A stretch of 64,000 bases of DNA from Gracilaria domingensis (Eukaryota > Rhodophyta > Florideophyceae > Gracilariales > Gracilariaceae): assembly GCA_022539475.1 (NCBI GenBank), contig VCMS01000094.1, positions 106,904 through 170,903 on the forward strand. The letters run 5' to 3'. Each line of letters opens with the position of its first letter. The stretch's first letter is position 1. The translations under genes and the position numbers were made by a program. Shown here piece after piece: positions 48,806 through 56,893 of this stretch. The notes below the pieces were generated by a model. The model saw nothing but the letters and a program-made list of their open reading frames with translations. It was not told the origin of the DNA and ran no database searches.

Positions 48806-50068
48806 ATGCAAATACCAACTTTACACAACCGCGGTTTTCTTCGACGCGCACTTTTGCGCCCTCATGTGCTCCAAAAAACTCTCAAGCTACGTGCTCTAAG
48901 GCGAAAAGACCTAATTCTTTTACAGCTCTTGGTCTCTGTGTACAACGATGCTCATCGAAACAAAACATTGAAAACTGTTCTCCCCCGCCCTGTGTTCAAT
49001 GCACAACATCACATGCAATATATTGTAGAGGACCAATTCAAGCGAATGTATCGCTTAACAAAAGCACAATTTCGACTACTTTCTGACACACTAAGACCAT
49101 CATTGAGAAGAACACAGCGTCAAGAATCAACAGCTTCAACGTCTTTAAAAGTAGAGCTGATGTTGTTTGTGACTCTACGCCTGCTGGCTGGGGCTACTTA
49201 CTTAGATTTTGGATGGCCATACGGTCTTGGATCTAGTACTGTATACAGTCTTTTCGAGGAAACACTTTGTGCGCTAGATATTCTCTTACCAGAAATTCGG
49301 TTTCCAATTACGGAGCAAGAATGTCAAGAAAACGCGAACATGTTTACGCAAATACGTCGTTCTCCTATGTCTGGAGTGGTTGCAGCCCTGGATGGACTGG
49401 CGATAGAGATAACGAAGCCCCGAATGTCTGAGGTTAAAGATCCCAAGAAATACTACAATAGGAAGGGATTTTTCGCAGTTTGTGTCCAAGCCGCCGTCCA
49501 AGCAAACTACAAATTTTGTTTCGTTTCAGCAACACATTCAGGAGAAACTCACGATTCTACAGCGTTTGCTTCGACAAAATTGTACGAAGTACTGAAAGGA
49601 TCTAGTTTACCTGGCTGGGCAACTGTAGTTGCTGATGATGCCTATTCCAATGAATGCAGAGTATTGACTCCGTATCCCGGGAAGAATTTAAGCGTACTGG
49701 AGGACACTTTCAATTCCTGTTTGTCTTCTTGCAGGACAGTAGTTGAGCAAGCTTTTGGGATCTTGATTTGTCGCTTTGGAATATTCTGGTCTGCTATTCG
49801 ATATCCTCTCTACAAAGTAACTCTGATTATTATCGTTGCGTGCAAATTGCACAACTTTATAGTAGACACAGAAGATGGTGCTTCGTTTGAGACCCTGCCC
49901 AGTCATGTGGACAATAGTGTGCATGGTTCCCCCGTCGTTCATTTTCAGAACATGTTGCATACGGAATCGGAAAATATGCGGTCACGTAACAGAAGAAGAG
50001 AATCTACAGTGATGCGAGACAGCATCGCGCTTGAACTACAGCGATTGGGATATATACGGCGAAGATAG
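48806..50068 (+). CDS. PIF/Harbinger (HARBI1-like) DDE transposase
   Basis: 420 aa from the first ATG at 48806; the frame is open to 48767 without an ATG. The N-terminal about 100 residues are basic and helical. The catalytic DDE_Tnp_4-type domain spans about 180-360: first Asp in AALDGLAIEI (about 195), second Asp in ADDAYSNE (about 276), Glu in VVEQAFGIL (about 313), plus the R.RKGFFA / HDSTAF context typical of HARBI1-like nucleases. All three catalytic residues are present and the frame is uninterrupted, so it is either a young element or a domesticated gene. No partner Myb/SANT ORF or terminal inverted repeats were identified. eL22 begins 42 bp downstream on the same strand. Confidence 0.92.
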   Translation: MQIPTLHNRGFLRRALLRPHVLQKTLKLRALRRKDLILLQLLVSVYNDAHRNKTLKTVLPRPVFNAQHHMQYIVEDQFKRMYRLTKAQFRLLSDTLRPSLRRTQRQESTASTSLKVELMLFVTLRLLAGATYLDFGWPYGLGSSTVYSLFEETLCALDILLPEIRFPITEQECQENANMFTQIRRSPMSGVVAALDGLAIEITKPRMSEVKDPKKYYNRKGFFAVCVQAAVQANYKFCFVSATHSGETHDSTAFASTKLYEVLKGSSLPGWATVVADDAYSNECRVLTPYPGKNLSVLEDTFNSCLSSCRTVVEQAFGILICRFGIFWSAIRYPLYKVTLIIIVACKLHNFIVDTEDGASFETLPSHVDNSVHGSPVVHFQNMLHTESENMRSRNRRRESTVMRDSIALELQRLGYIRRR

Positions 50069-50109
50069 GAAACGATTTGAACAACTCTATGTGATTTACG
50101 CTAAGCTAT

Positions 50110-50457
50110 ATGATCGCTTTGCATAGCGCCGCTGTGGCGTTCAACATTGTTGCGACAAAATCGCAACGTGGGATAGCAAGGAAGAGCTTGAAGTTTTTGA
50201 ACGAACGGATCAAGGCGAGTAACAAGACCAATCAATTGGGTGATGCTGTCAAGGTATCGCGCGAAAAGAATCGTATCACTGTCGAAGCGAACATCAAGTT
50301 CCCCAAAAGGTATCTCAAATACCTCACTAAAAAGTTCCTCAAGAAGCAAAACGTACGCGACTGGATGCGCGTAGAAGCATCCGACAAGAACACGTACGAA
50401 CTACGCTACTTTAACATCAGCGAGGACCTGGACGACGACGAATCCGACGACGAATAA
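50110..50457 (+). CDS. RPL22: 60S ribosomal protein eL22, divergent N-terminus
   Basis: 115 aa from the ATG at 50110. Residues 27-115 are clearly eL22: FLNERIK, the [14 protein letters not shown] strand, [20 protein letters not shown] and [18 protein letters not shown], with the usual acidic C-terminal tail (DDDESDDE). The N-terminal part (about 8-27, [13 protein letters not shown]) sits where other eL22s have F-x-V-D-C...P-x-x-D-G and is unusually divergent. A short upstream exon encoding the Lys-rich N-terminus may be missing; GCATAG near 50120-50128 could be an acceptor. An AATAAA overlaps the stop codon (about 50453-50458). The gene is squeezed between a transposase and a retroelement. 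Confidence 0.85.
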   Translation: MIALHSAAVAFNIVATKSQRGIARKSLKFLNERIKASNKTNQLGDAVKVSREKNRITVEANIKFPKRYLKYLTKKFLKKQNVRDWMRVEASDKNTYELRYFNISEDLDDDESDDE

Positions 50458-52104
50458 ACTGCGCGCGCCCGCAGCTACTGTCTACGTGCCACTAGTCTCG
50501 CATCCATGTAAACGTCCAAACGTCCCACTACGCTGTGGTATAGCCGATCGGTGCGAGCTGCTAGTGGGGAGCCCTGCGTGGGCTCGACCCGGCGGAGGAG
50601 TGAAACACGTGACACCTAATAGGTCGGCAGCACCCACCGTTGCCTATAGTGCACGGTGACCAAGTGGTAAATACGCCTGCACTGGTGTGCGGCAGGCACG
50701 TATAACCCTCGAGGTCAGCAAAACTATTAGAGGACTACTAGACTTACCAATTGGTGACTGTAGAACCGAACTGGTGTCAAATTAGCCTAGTTGGTGCTTG
50801 ACTTTACCATTTGGTGTGGGAGGTTGGCGTCTCGGGGGTTTAGTACACCCGAGCGCCCCTCCGGCTCTCACGGGCCTAGTGCCACGTGGGCCACCGGGAG
50901 GTGCATTTGTGGTGCACCACCCCGGCCACATATCTACACTACCTAGTAATTATTAATTCTAAATTATCGAGAATAGACTAATTAGTCCTGTCCAAGCCTG
51001 CGCTTGCGCGTCCCACGTGGTACAGTAGACACACGTGCCCGGGAGCTCGTGACGTCACCACTTGGTCTTGTAGAGCCCCCGTTGATCTGGCCGAGCTATA
51101 CTACAGACCCCCCTCCTACCGACAGGCACGCCCCGTGGCTGCGAAGGTCCCACGGCGTTTGCCGCCTTTTCACCAAACGGTCGTCGGCGCGCATCGCCTG
51201 GCGCACGGCGCGTCTCGCGATGACGCGAAGATGGCGCGGTGCACGGCGCGGTTCGCCACATGCACTGCAGCGCCATTACCCACGCCGCCGTACCCCTCTG
51301 TGGTAGGTGCGATCGTACCTTACGTCCCTCGTGGTATTGGAACGCGAAACCGCGAACCGCGACCATTCAGGTTGACCTTGTCGCGCGCCTGGTACCACGT
51401 GGTTGTCTTCGCCTCTTTGGTCCCTCCTGGAGGAGTCCGTCACTCCATCTTCCCCTGTCCGTCCTCCCCCTGGGCGGGTTAGTCCCGGCTTACCAGTTGG
51501 TTTCGAGCCTCCCTTCGGTGGGGTTCGCAGTTGTCAACCGATCGGCACACCGCCCCCTCGTGGTGTCGCTCCTATTCTCTGTTGGCCACTTGGTCTTGTG
51601 CCGTACTGAGGTGATACCTCGTTGGTTCCGACACGTACTGTCTCTCCGCTTGAGTGAGGGCGCCACTGGGGTGTCGTTGCCTTGGGCGGCCGCGTCGAGG
51701 GTGAGGAGACTCCTGCCCGTGGCTCTTCAGACTTCGTGACCATACCGGTGCTGACGCCGCTTCTACCTAGTGGTCTGCCTCATCGGGGTGTTCAGGCTTG
51801 ATTCAGGTCCAGCCGAGGGGTTTACCCGACTGCGTGGCGTTCAGCGCCCCTCCACCTGATTCCTCGCGGTCTCCTTCCGTCCCTTAGGTTCCCTCTGGGG
51901 TGGTTGTACCCTCCCTGGTTCACGGAACCCGTCCAGCCGGCGCACCACCCTGGTCATTTTCACGGTGTGTCAGCTCGCTCGAGCGGCGCGCCCGTTCTCT
52001 GTGACCCCTCAGGTTTCATCTAGTTATCCAATTGGTGGTGTTCCCCCTCTCGGTTGGTATCCTCCGTGGCACGCTCTCGCTCCAACTCGCGCCTTTTATA
52101 CCTC
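50458..52104. other. Noncoding flank of TE1, motif-rich
   Basis: About 1.6 kb after eL22. No coding sequence called. GC-moderate, with abundant ACCANNTGGT motifs from 50659 onward. The TE1 left edge probably lies between about 50460 and 50650, since the first exact motif is at 50659. No clear TG...CA LTR border or target-site duplication was identified. A TTTTATA box-like stretch lies near 52093. Confidence 0.5.
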
Positions 52105-53124
52105 ATGGGTGATCAACCCGCTTCCCCAACGGGGTGGTCGATGACGTTCGAACGCCGTGAAGACGGTGCCGAGGAGGGCATCGCGCGCGCCCTTCCCGTT
52201 GTGGTGGACCCCGGGGGTGAGACGGCGCCGTTTCAATCGAATTACCACGTGGTTGACTCTTCGCAGCCCTGTCTGCCGTCCCAGACCGGTACACCTGTGT
52301 CCTTTCCATCGGGCGCCGAGGCTCCCGTGGAGGCCAACCACTTGGTATTGGAGGAGCCGCACTTCGACCCTATAAAGGGATATTCGGCTTCTGAAGTCTC
52401 CCCCTCGGCGGAGGTCAACCGTTCGGTTCGCGAAACTGTTGCCTCCCGGTCGAGGATGTCTGGCAAGACCCCTGGGGTAGCGCGCGGCCGCGGAGGTGGC
52501 ATCTTCAAGCCTAACACGCGGTCGAGTACGCGTTCTCGTCAAGACCCTTACGGTCGCGGTGGGTATGATCCCTACGCAGCCGCCGCGGGCCCGAGCAACG
52601 TTAACCCTCTTGCGGTGGCCGGTACGGTGGAGGCTCAACAGCTGAATCCTCATGACCTTAATAGGACCCACGGGCAGCCGCATGCCCACTATGGTGCACG
52701 CTTTGCCGATATCTCCGCCGAATTAGTCGCTCTGGGGAACTGGCCTTTCCACATCAGTTCCTCACCCTGTCCCTTGCGGTTCCGCCACATGGGTCTCACG
52801 CAGTATACCGCAATTGCCCGTTGGGATTGTCGCCGGTTGGAGGCGGTGCCTATGGCACCTCCTCCACCACGCAAGGGCGAGAAGCAGAGCCGGTTCGGTC
52901 GACAACAGTGTTTCCATGCGCGGCAGCGACACACGAAGTTTCTATACTACATCCCCGTGGCCGTACCGTCGGATCTCCCCTTCATCTGCTGCGATGGGGA
53001 GGTCCACTACTTCCGCCGTTTGGTAGATATCCTTCACCGCTTGGACGAACCTGCTACGCACATCGAGGTCGATCTGGAGTACGTCGCGTTTGAGCGCCCT
53101 TTTAGACACCAATTATTGGACTGA
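52105..53124 (+). CDS. TE1 ORF A, unknown protein
   Basis: 339 aa from the first ATG at 52105. The first about 140 residues are Pro/Ser/Glu-rich and probably disordered; about 130-190 carry Arg/Gly and Tyr/Gly repeats (GVARGRGGG, DPYGRGGYDPY). The last about 130 residues look folded, with Trp, Cys and aromatic residues (FHISSSPCPLRFRHMG, FLYYIPVAVP). No known domain was recognised. The stop at 53124 lies inside the next reading frame, so A and B may be joined by +1 frameshifting, or were one gene split by an indel. It belongs to the ACCANNTGGT-rich element. Confidence 0.6.
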   Translation: MGDQPASPTGWSMTFERREDGAEEGIARALPVVVDPGGETAPFQSNYHVVDSSQPCLPSQTGTPVSFPSGAEAPVEANHLVLEEPHFDPIKGYSASEVSPSAEVNRSVRETVASRSRMSGKTPGVARGRGGGIFKPNTRSSTRSRQDPYGRGGYDPYAAAAGPSNVNPLAVAGTVEAQQLNPHDLNRTHGQPHAHYGARFADISAELVALGNWPFHISSSPCPLRFRHMGLTQYTAIARWDCRRLEAVPMAPPPPRKGEKQSRFGRQQCFHARQRHTKFLYYIPVAVPSDLPFICCDGEVHYFRRLVDILHRLDEPATHIEVDLEYVAFERPFRHQLLD

Positions 53125-53149
53125 CCGTGGGAGGTGGGCGACCGATGCG

Positions 53150-54832
53150 ATGGCTGAGAGCCGTGTTCGTCACCGTAACAACCGTACGCGGACCATGTTC
53201 CTGTTCCACAACGTTGAGTATTGGTCGCAGAGCGACCACAACCGCCGGACATGGTATGTCAATCGACCCTCTTGGTGGGACCACTATGAAGTATGCCAGT
53301 GGCTGGAAGTGCCGACCCCGCCGGTCCTTGCGTACTTTGGTAGTAGCATCTCCCTCGAGAGGAACAACGCATATGCCGTTTGGTCGGTCGCGCGCAGCGA
53401 GTGGGCCGTCATGGTGGCTATCCTCGCCCTTCAGGCTTCCGTGGAAGGTGTGACTTGGGACACGCGCTGCCCTGACAAGTCTGTCGGGATCAGCGGAACT
53501 CAACCAGTTGGTCGTATCTTCAATATTCCCAACGATGTGGTCGGCGACATTCGTGCCATGGGGCTCTCCAACATCGTGGAGGGCACCAAATATACTGCGC
53601 AGCAGTTGGATGGCTACCTCACTGCGGTAAGTAACCACAATTGGGGGCCTGAACAGGGTTGGGATGTCTACGACCCGGAGGTTCATAGCATCGTGCCTCT
53701 CCAACAGCAGCACATGGCTGGCGAAGACCCATTTGGTAATGACGATACCGTGATGGTGGCTGCCGAGAACTATGAGTCCCCCGCATTGCCTCCGTCGGCA
53801 CCTGTACAGGCTACTCCTCCGACCAGCGTGGCTGCGCCTGTTCCAAGTGGTCCGGCGAACCCTCAGGCGGCTGCTCACCCTCCCGGACGGGCTGCCCAGG
53901 GGCCTCTTGGGGTTGGTTTCCAGTCGCTTCCGGTGAATCCGGTGCCCCCTGGTGGTGATAGTGGCGCGATACGGAGCGCTCTGGCTCGTCTCAACCACGC
54001 CTCGATGGTGCACTTCAACCGTCCTGGTCCCAATGACATCCTCACCGCTGTGGATACTCTTACCAACTTGCTCCCCGTGGTTGCTCACCACGAGCGGCGC
54101 ACTTCTGAGCTGCGACAGTTCCGCGACTACTTCCAGCGCAATCTCTACCGTGAGGTGACAGCCTATGTTGGTCAGTTGAGCAACCTTGTGGAAGGCCACG
54201 CGCCGTTACATCGACCCCCTGTGGAAAGTTTCAACCCGTACGCTCCTGCGTCACAGCAACCTGCGACCCCAATGGTAGGCTTTGGTGGCCTTGGTACGTA
54301 TCAACTCCCTGGTGGACCTCCTGGTGGTGATCCTGCGGCACCTTTCCATACTCCGCTTGGTCCTCACAACGTTCCTCTTCCTCCAGCAAGTACTGGGACA
54401 GGAGCACCAAGTGGTTTCTCAACTGGTTTCCGTTCGGCTCCGCTTCCGCCGACGTCCGGTGCTCCTAGGCCGCCTACTGGTCTGACCCCCGGTGCAGGGC
54501 CGTCTAGTGGTCTTGCTCCTCCGACCTCTGGTGGCATCCCTCCGTCTAGCTTACCGCCTTCCTTCCATCCACCCACTGGTCCTGCGAATACCATGCCGGT
54601 AGTCAGCAGCGGTACCCCTGCGGGACCTGCTGGTACTTCTGCTCCCTTACCAAGTGGTGGTGCGCCACCGAGCGCGGCTAGCGGCGGGGGCGGAAGCTCC
54701 GCCGGACCTATGTCGGTGTCCTCTGGTCGTGGAGGTTCCGCTTCATCTCGCGGGACCTCCCGTGGACGTGGTCGCGGTCGTGGAACCAGTCGTGGACGCG
54801 GACGTGGCCGTTGGTCCTCCAAGGCCTCCTAA
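53150..54832 (+). CDS. TE1 ORF B, folded domain plus RG-rich tail
   Basis: 560 aa from the first ATG at 53150, but the frame is open from about 53027 and could be entered by +1 frameshift from ORF A. Residues about 1-190 form a Trp/Tyr-rich folded region (FLFHNVEYWSQSDHN..., WDHYEVCQWLEVP). About 190-280 are Pro/Ala-rich. About 285-370 look helical, with a DYFQRNLYREVTAYVGQL stretch suggestive of self-association. About 380-525 are Pro/Gly/Ser repeats. The last 30 residues are RGRGRG-type, typical of RNA/DNA-binding tails. No enzymatic motif was seen. It might be a gag-like or accessory protein of TE1; a role in recognising the element's repeated palindrome is speculation. Confidence 0.6.
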   Translation: MAESRVRHRNNRTRTMFLFHNVEYWSQSDHNRRTWYVNRPSWWDHYEVCQWLEVPTPPVLAYFGSSISLERNNAYAVWSVARSEWAVMVAILALQASVEGVTWDTRCPDKSVGISGTQPVGRIFNIPNDVVGDIRAMGLSNIVEGTKYTAQQLDGYLTAVSNHNWGPEQGWDVYDPEVHSIVPLQQQHMAGEDPFGNDDTVMVAAENYESPALPPSAPVQATPPTSVAAPVPSGPANPQAAAHPPGRAAQGPLGVGFQSLPVNPVPPGGDSGAIRSALARLNHASMVHFNRPGPNDILTAVDTLTNLLPVVAHHERRTSELRQFRDYFQRNLYREVTAYVGQLSNLVEGHAPLHRPPVESFNPYAPASQQPATPMVGFGGLGTYQLPGGPPGGDPAAPFHTPLGPHNVPLPPASTGTGAPSGFSTGFRSAPLPPTSGAPRPPTGLTPGAGPSSGLAPPTSGGIPPSSLPPSFHPPTGPANTMPVVSSGTPAGPAGTSAPLPSGGAPPSAASGGGGSSAGPMSVSSGRGGSASSRGTSRGRGRGRGTSRGRGRGRWSSKAS

Positions 54833-54870
54833 GTCACCTCGTGGTTCCCTCTCGTGGATTCTTCTCGACT

Positions 54871-54876
54871 AATAAA
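54871..54876 (+). terminator. Polyadenylation signal AATAAA after TE1 ORF B
   Basis: AATAAA 39 bp after the ORF B stop, followed by a GTGT/TTTTGT-rich stretch. This supports ORF A/B being a real plus-strand transcription unit. Confidence 0.6.
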
Positions 54877-54970
54877 GTGTCTTGCACTGTGTTCTCTGAT
54901 CTTCTTTTGTTTTCCTGTTAGGTTAGTTAGTTAGCTTTTCGTGTAGCGTGGCGTTCAACGGCTTCGATAA

Positions 54971-54984
54971 CCCCCCCCCCTTCC
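54971..54984 (-). promoter_or_regulatory. Polypurine tract of TE1 (minus strand)
   Basis: On the minus strand GGAAGGGGGGGGGG immediately follows the TAA (54987-54985) that ends the chromodomain frame. A polypurine tract directly after pol is the plus-strand-DNA priming site in LTR retrotransposons and marks the start of the 3' LTR. Confidence 0.65.
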
Positions 54985-55740
54985 TTAGCGACGCGTACCA
55001 CGCGAAGCAATACCAGTTGGTGGGGGCGTTCGCCCTTGTTTGCGCCAGTATCGGATGATGAAGTTGTTAGGGATATGACCAGGTGGTTCCATAGAGTCGT
55101 GCTCGGGCGACCATCCATACCATCTTACCCGGTAGCGCATACCCTTTGTGGTGTGTTCGAGACCTACAATGGTGTCAATAGCGCACTCCTGAGTGTCTAC
55201 TTGAGGGTGTGACTCTTCCATTTGGTCATGGGGTGCGTGGCTCCTCGTGGGTGGTGTGACCCGATGGTCTTGCCGAGGCTCGATCTCCTGTGCCGCTTGG
55301 GTCGTGGGGTCCTCCGTTACGGCTCTGGTGGAAGGTTGACCGCTCGGCTGACTCATCATAGGAGGGGGTATGGGAGACGTTTGCTCCCTCTCCGCTTCCT
55401 GCTGCGTTGGCTCACCTATTGGTTGTGCATTCGCTGTCGTCGGTTGTGCGGCCTTGACAATCCTGTCGATGGAGACCGTGTTCTCCAAACCTTCCATTAT
55501 GACCGTAGCGGTATGCTCGTCGGAGCGAATCACCTTGTATGGTCCCGTGGACTTGGGTAGTAGTTTAGAATTGATATCCTCCTCAAGGCGGATGTCCTCT
55601 TCCATCTCCGCTGGGGTTGGTCGCTTACCTTTTGGTGGCACGTCAAGGAAGACCATGTCTCCTGCTACCACTTTGTGTAGAGCAACGCATTTTGCGTGGT
55701 TATCAGGATGATGCGCCTCATATACTCAGGGGAGTGATAC
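54985..55740 (-). pseudogene. TE1 integrase C-terminus (GPY/F) plus chromodomain, 5'-truncated
   Basis: On the minus strand the open part 55671-54985 encodes 228 codons. First comes the end of a gypsy integrase: VVAGDMVFLDVPP and GPYKVI...VSIDRI (GPY/F module). A Pro/Gln/Ser/Thr linker follows, then a chromodomain (about residues 165-215): CAIDTIVGLEHTT...YRVRWYGWSPEHDSMEP, with the aromatic positions Y, W and W usual for chromodomains. Chromodomain-bearing Ty3/gypsy elements use it to target histone-marked chromatin. Reading continues a few codons upstream to about 55735, where a stop and then TE2-like sequence begin, so the core integrase, RT and gag are absent here. Confidence 0.8.
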
Positions 55741-55748
55741 GAGGATGC

Positions 55749-56851
55749 ACTCGAAGAGTTATGAGTTGGACCCAATTTTGGCGGTTACTTTTGGAATGGC
55801 TTTCCCACAGTTACCTGTAATCAGGGTTGCCATTGCTGGCCAATACCGCTAGGTGGACGCGTGTACTACACCACCGTGTGTGTGCATATTACGGGACAAT
55901 AGGTAGTGCACCTGAGGTGCCTGACACTGGGCTAGCCACGTGTACGGACCCCTGCGGGTGTGCACCACGTGTACATAGTTAGTTTAGACCTACTTAGGTG
56001 AGCTCGACCTCGTCGTCGCGAGCACCTTTGTAAAGTCAACCCGAGCACTTCTAAGTGAACTCTTTGTCGAGTAGCGCTCTCTTGAGTGGACTCTACGCGA
56101 GTGAGGCTCTGGCGCCAACCGCCTACGTGGGTTATCACTCTCGCGAGTATAGCCACGTCTGGTTACGGTGGTCCTACCCTCTCGGTACCTTTGAGGAACA
56201 TCTGTCGTTGATGTCGGGACCTGAGGGTCGTACCGAGGAGGTATAGGACTAGATTACGAAGTGATCCGACTCTGTATAGAGTTTTGCCGTGTTTACGGAA
56301 ACCCGTGCATTACCGTTGGAGGATCTCGCCCCGCTCCGGGCACAGTGCCGAGGAGGCCCTACTCGTCGCGTGTGGGTGTTGTTTGGTTGTTGTTTTCTGT
56401 TGCTTTCCCTCTCGGGACTACACCTGTCGTTGGTCGTGTTTCATCGTTGCCGATACCACCCCATCTCTGGAGTTTCTCATCGTTTCCTCACCACGTGGCC
56501 TATCACCTCTGTAGGTATAGCCAGTTGCCACTTCGGCCTTACAACCGAGTTACGGTGGTACAGAGGGCTCTGTCACTGGTCTGCCATCTCTCACGAGAGC
56601 GGACCTTCGGACAGTCTGGTGGGTTTCACTCTTCCGAGTTTGCCCCACAAAGTGGTCTCCCGACCTAGAACCGTTTTAGGTCACTGTCGTGGAATTGACT
56701 TGATTGTTGACGGATCACCGTTTTCTGACAACGATCAGGGGACTCTTTAGAGTTTTGGAGGTTGACAACTTTTGAACGTGAACCGCTGACGTGGTGGTTT
56801 ACCGAGAAGGTTTATTGAGTTTTCTTGTTCTTTGGGGACTCGTGTACGAGT
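55749..56851. repeat. ACTC-N(3-6)-GAGT dyad array in the TE2 leader
   Basis: Copies at 55749-55759 (N=GAA), 56059-56072 (TTTGTC), 56090-56102 (TACGC), 56137-56148 (TCGC), 56269-56282 (TGTATA), 56628-56639 (TTCC), 56742-56753 (TTTA) and 56838-56851 (GTGTAC). Related CTCTC-AC-GAGAG is near 56587-56598. Expected by chance in 1.1 kb is about 0.1. Variable 3-6-nt spacing is what hairpin loops in RNA would show, though protein sites are possible. The leader otherwise has no coding sequence. Confidence 0.8.
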
Positions 56852-56893
56852 TTAACTGGATCATCTGGATCAGATTGCTTACTGGTTTTCAGT

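Larger units (their letters stand above)
50659..55087. repeat. Dispersed palindromic motif array ACCANNTGGT
   Basis: Exact copies start at 50659, 50746, 50806, 51057, 51394, 51492, 52244, 52337, 53503, 54406, 54649, 55012 and 55078. Central dinucleotides vary (AG, AT, TT, CT, CG, GT, GG). At least a dozen one-mismatch copies lie between or near them (for example 51011, 51591, 51766, 52026, 53732, 53852, 55217, 55422, 55630). Random expectation for an 8-base-fixed motif in 4.4 kb is well under one. The fixed 2-nt spacing and dyad symmetry suggest sites for a dimeric DNA-binding protein. Confidence 0.9.
50640..55745. mobile_element. TE1: retroelement with minus-strand chromodomain integrase tail and plus-strand two-ORF module
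   Basis: Three observations define it as one unit: (1) the ACCANNTGGT motif runs through all of it and largely stops near 55650; (2) a gypsy integrase C-terminus plus chromodomain lies on the minus strand at 54985-55740, followed at its stop codon by a polypurine tract; (3) two overlapping plus-strand frames fill 52105-54832. In minus-strand terms the two-frame module lies downstream of pol, in or before the 3' LTR, in antisense. The upstream remainder of pol is missing, probably displaced by TE2. Edges are approximate. Confidence 0.6.

Noticed and set aside
56100-56130. TGGCGCCAACC as a tRNA-Lys-type primer-binding site for TE2
   Set aside because: Only partial match and no LTR end was found next to it; too weak to call.
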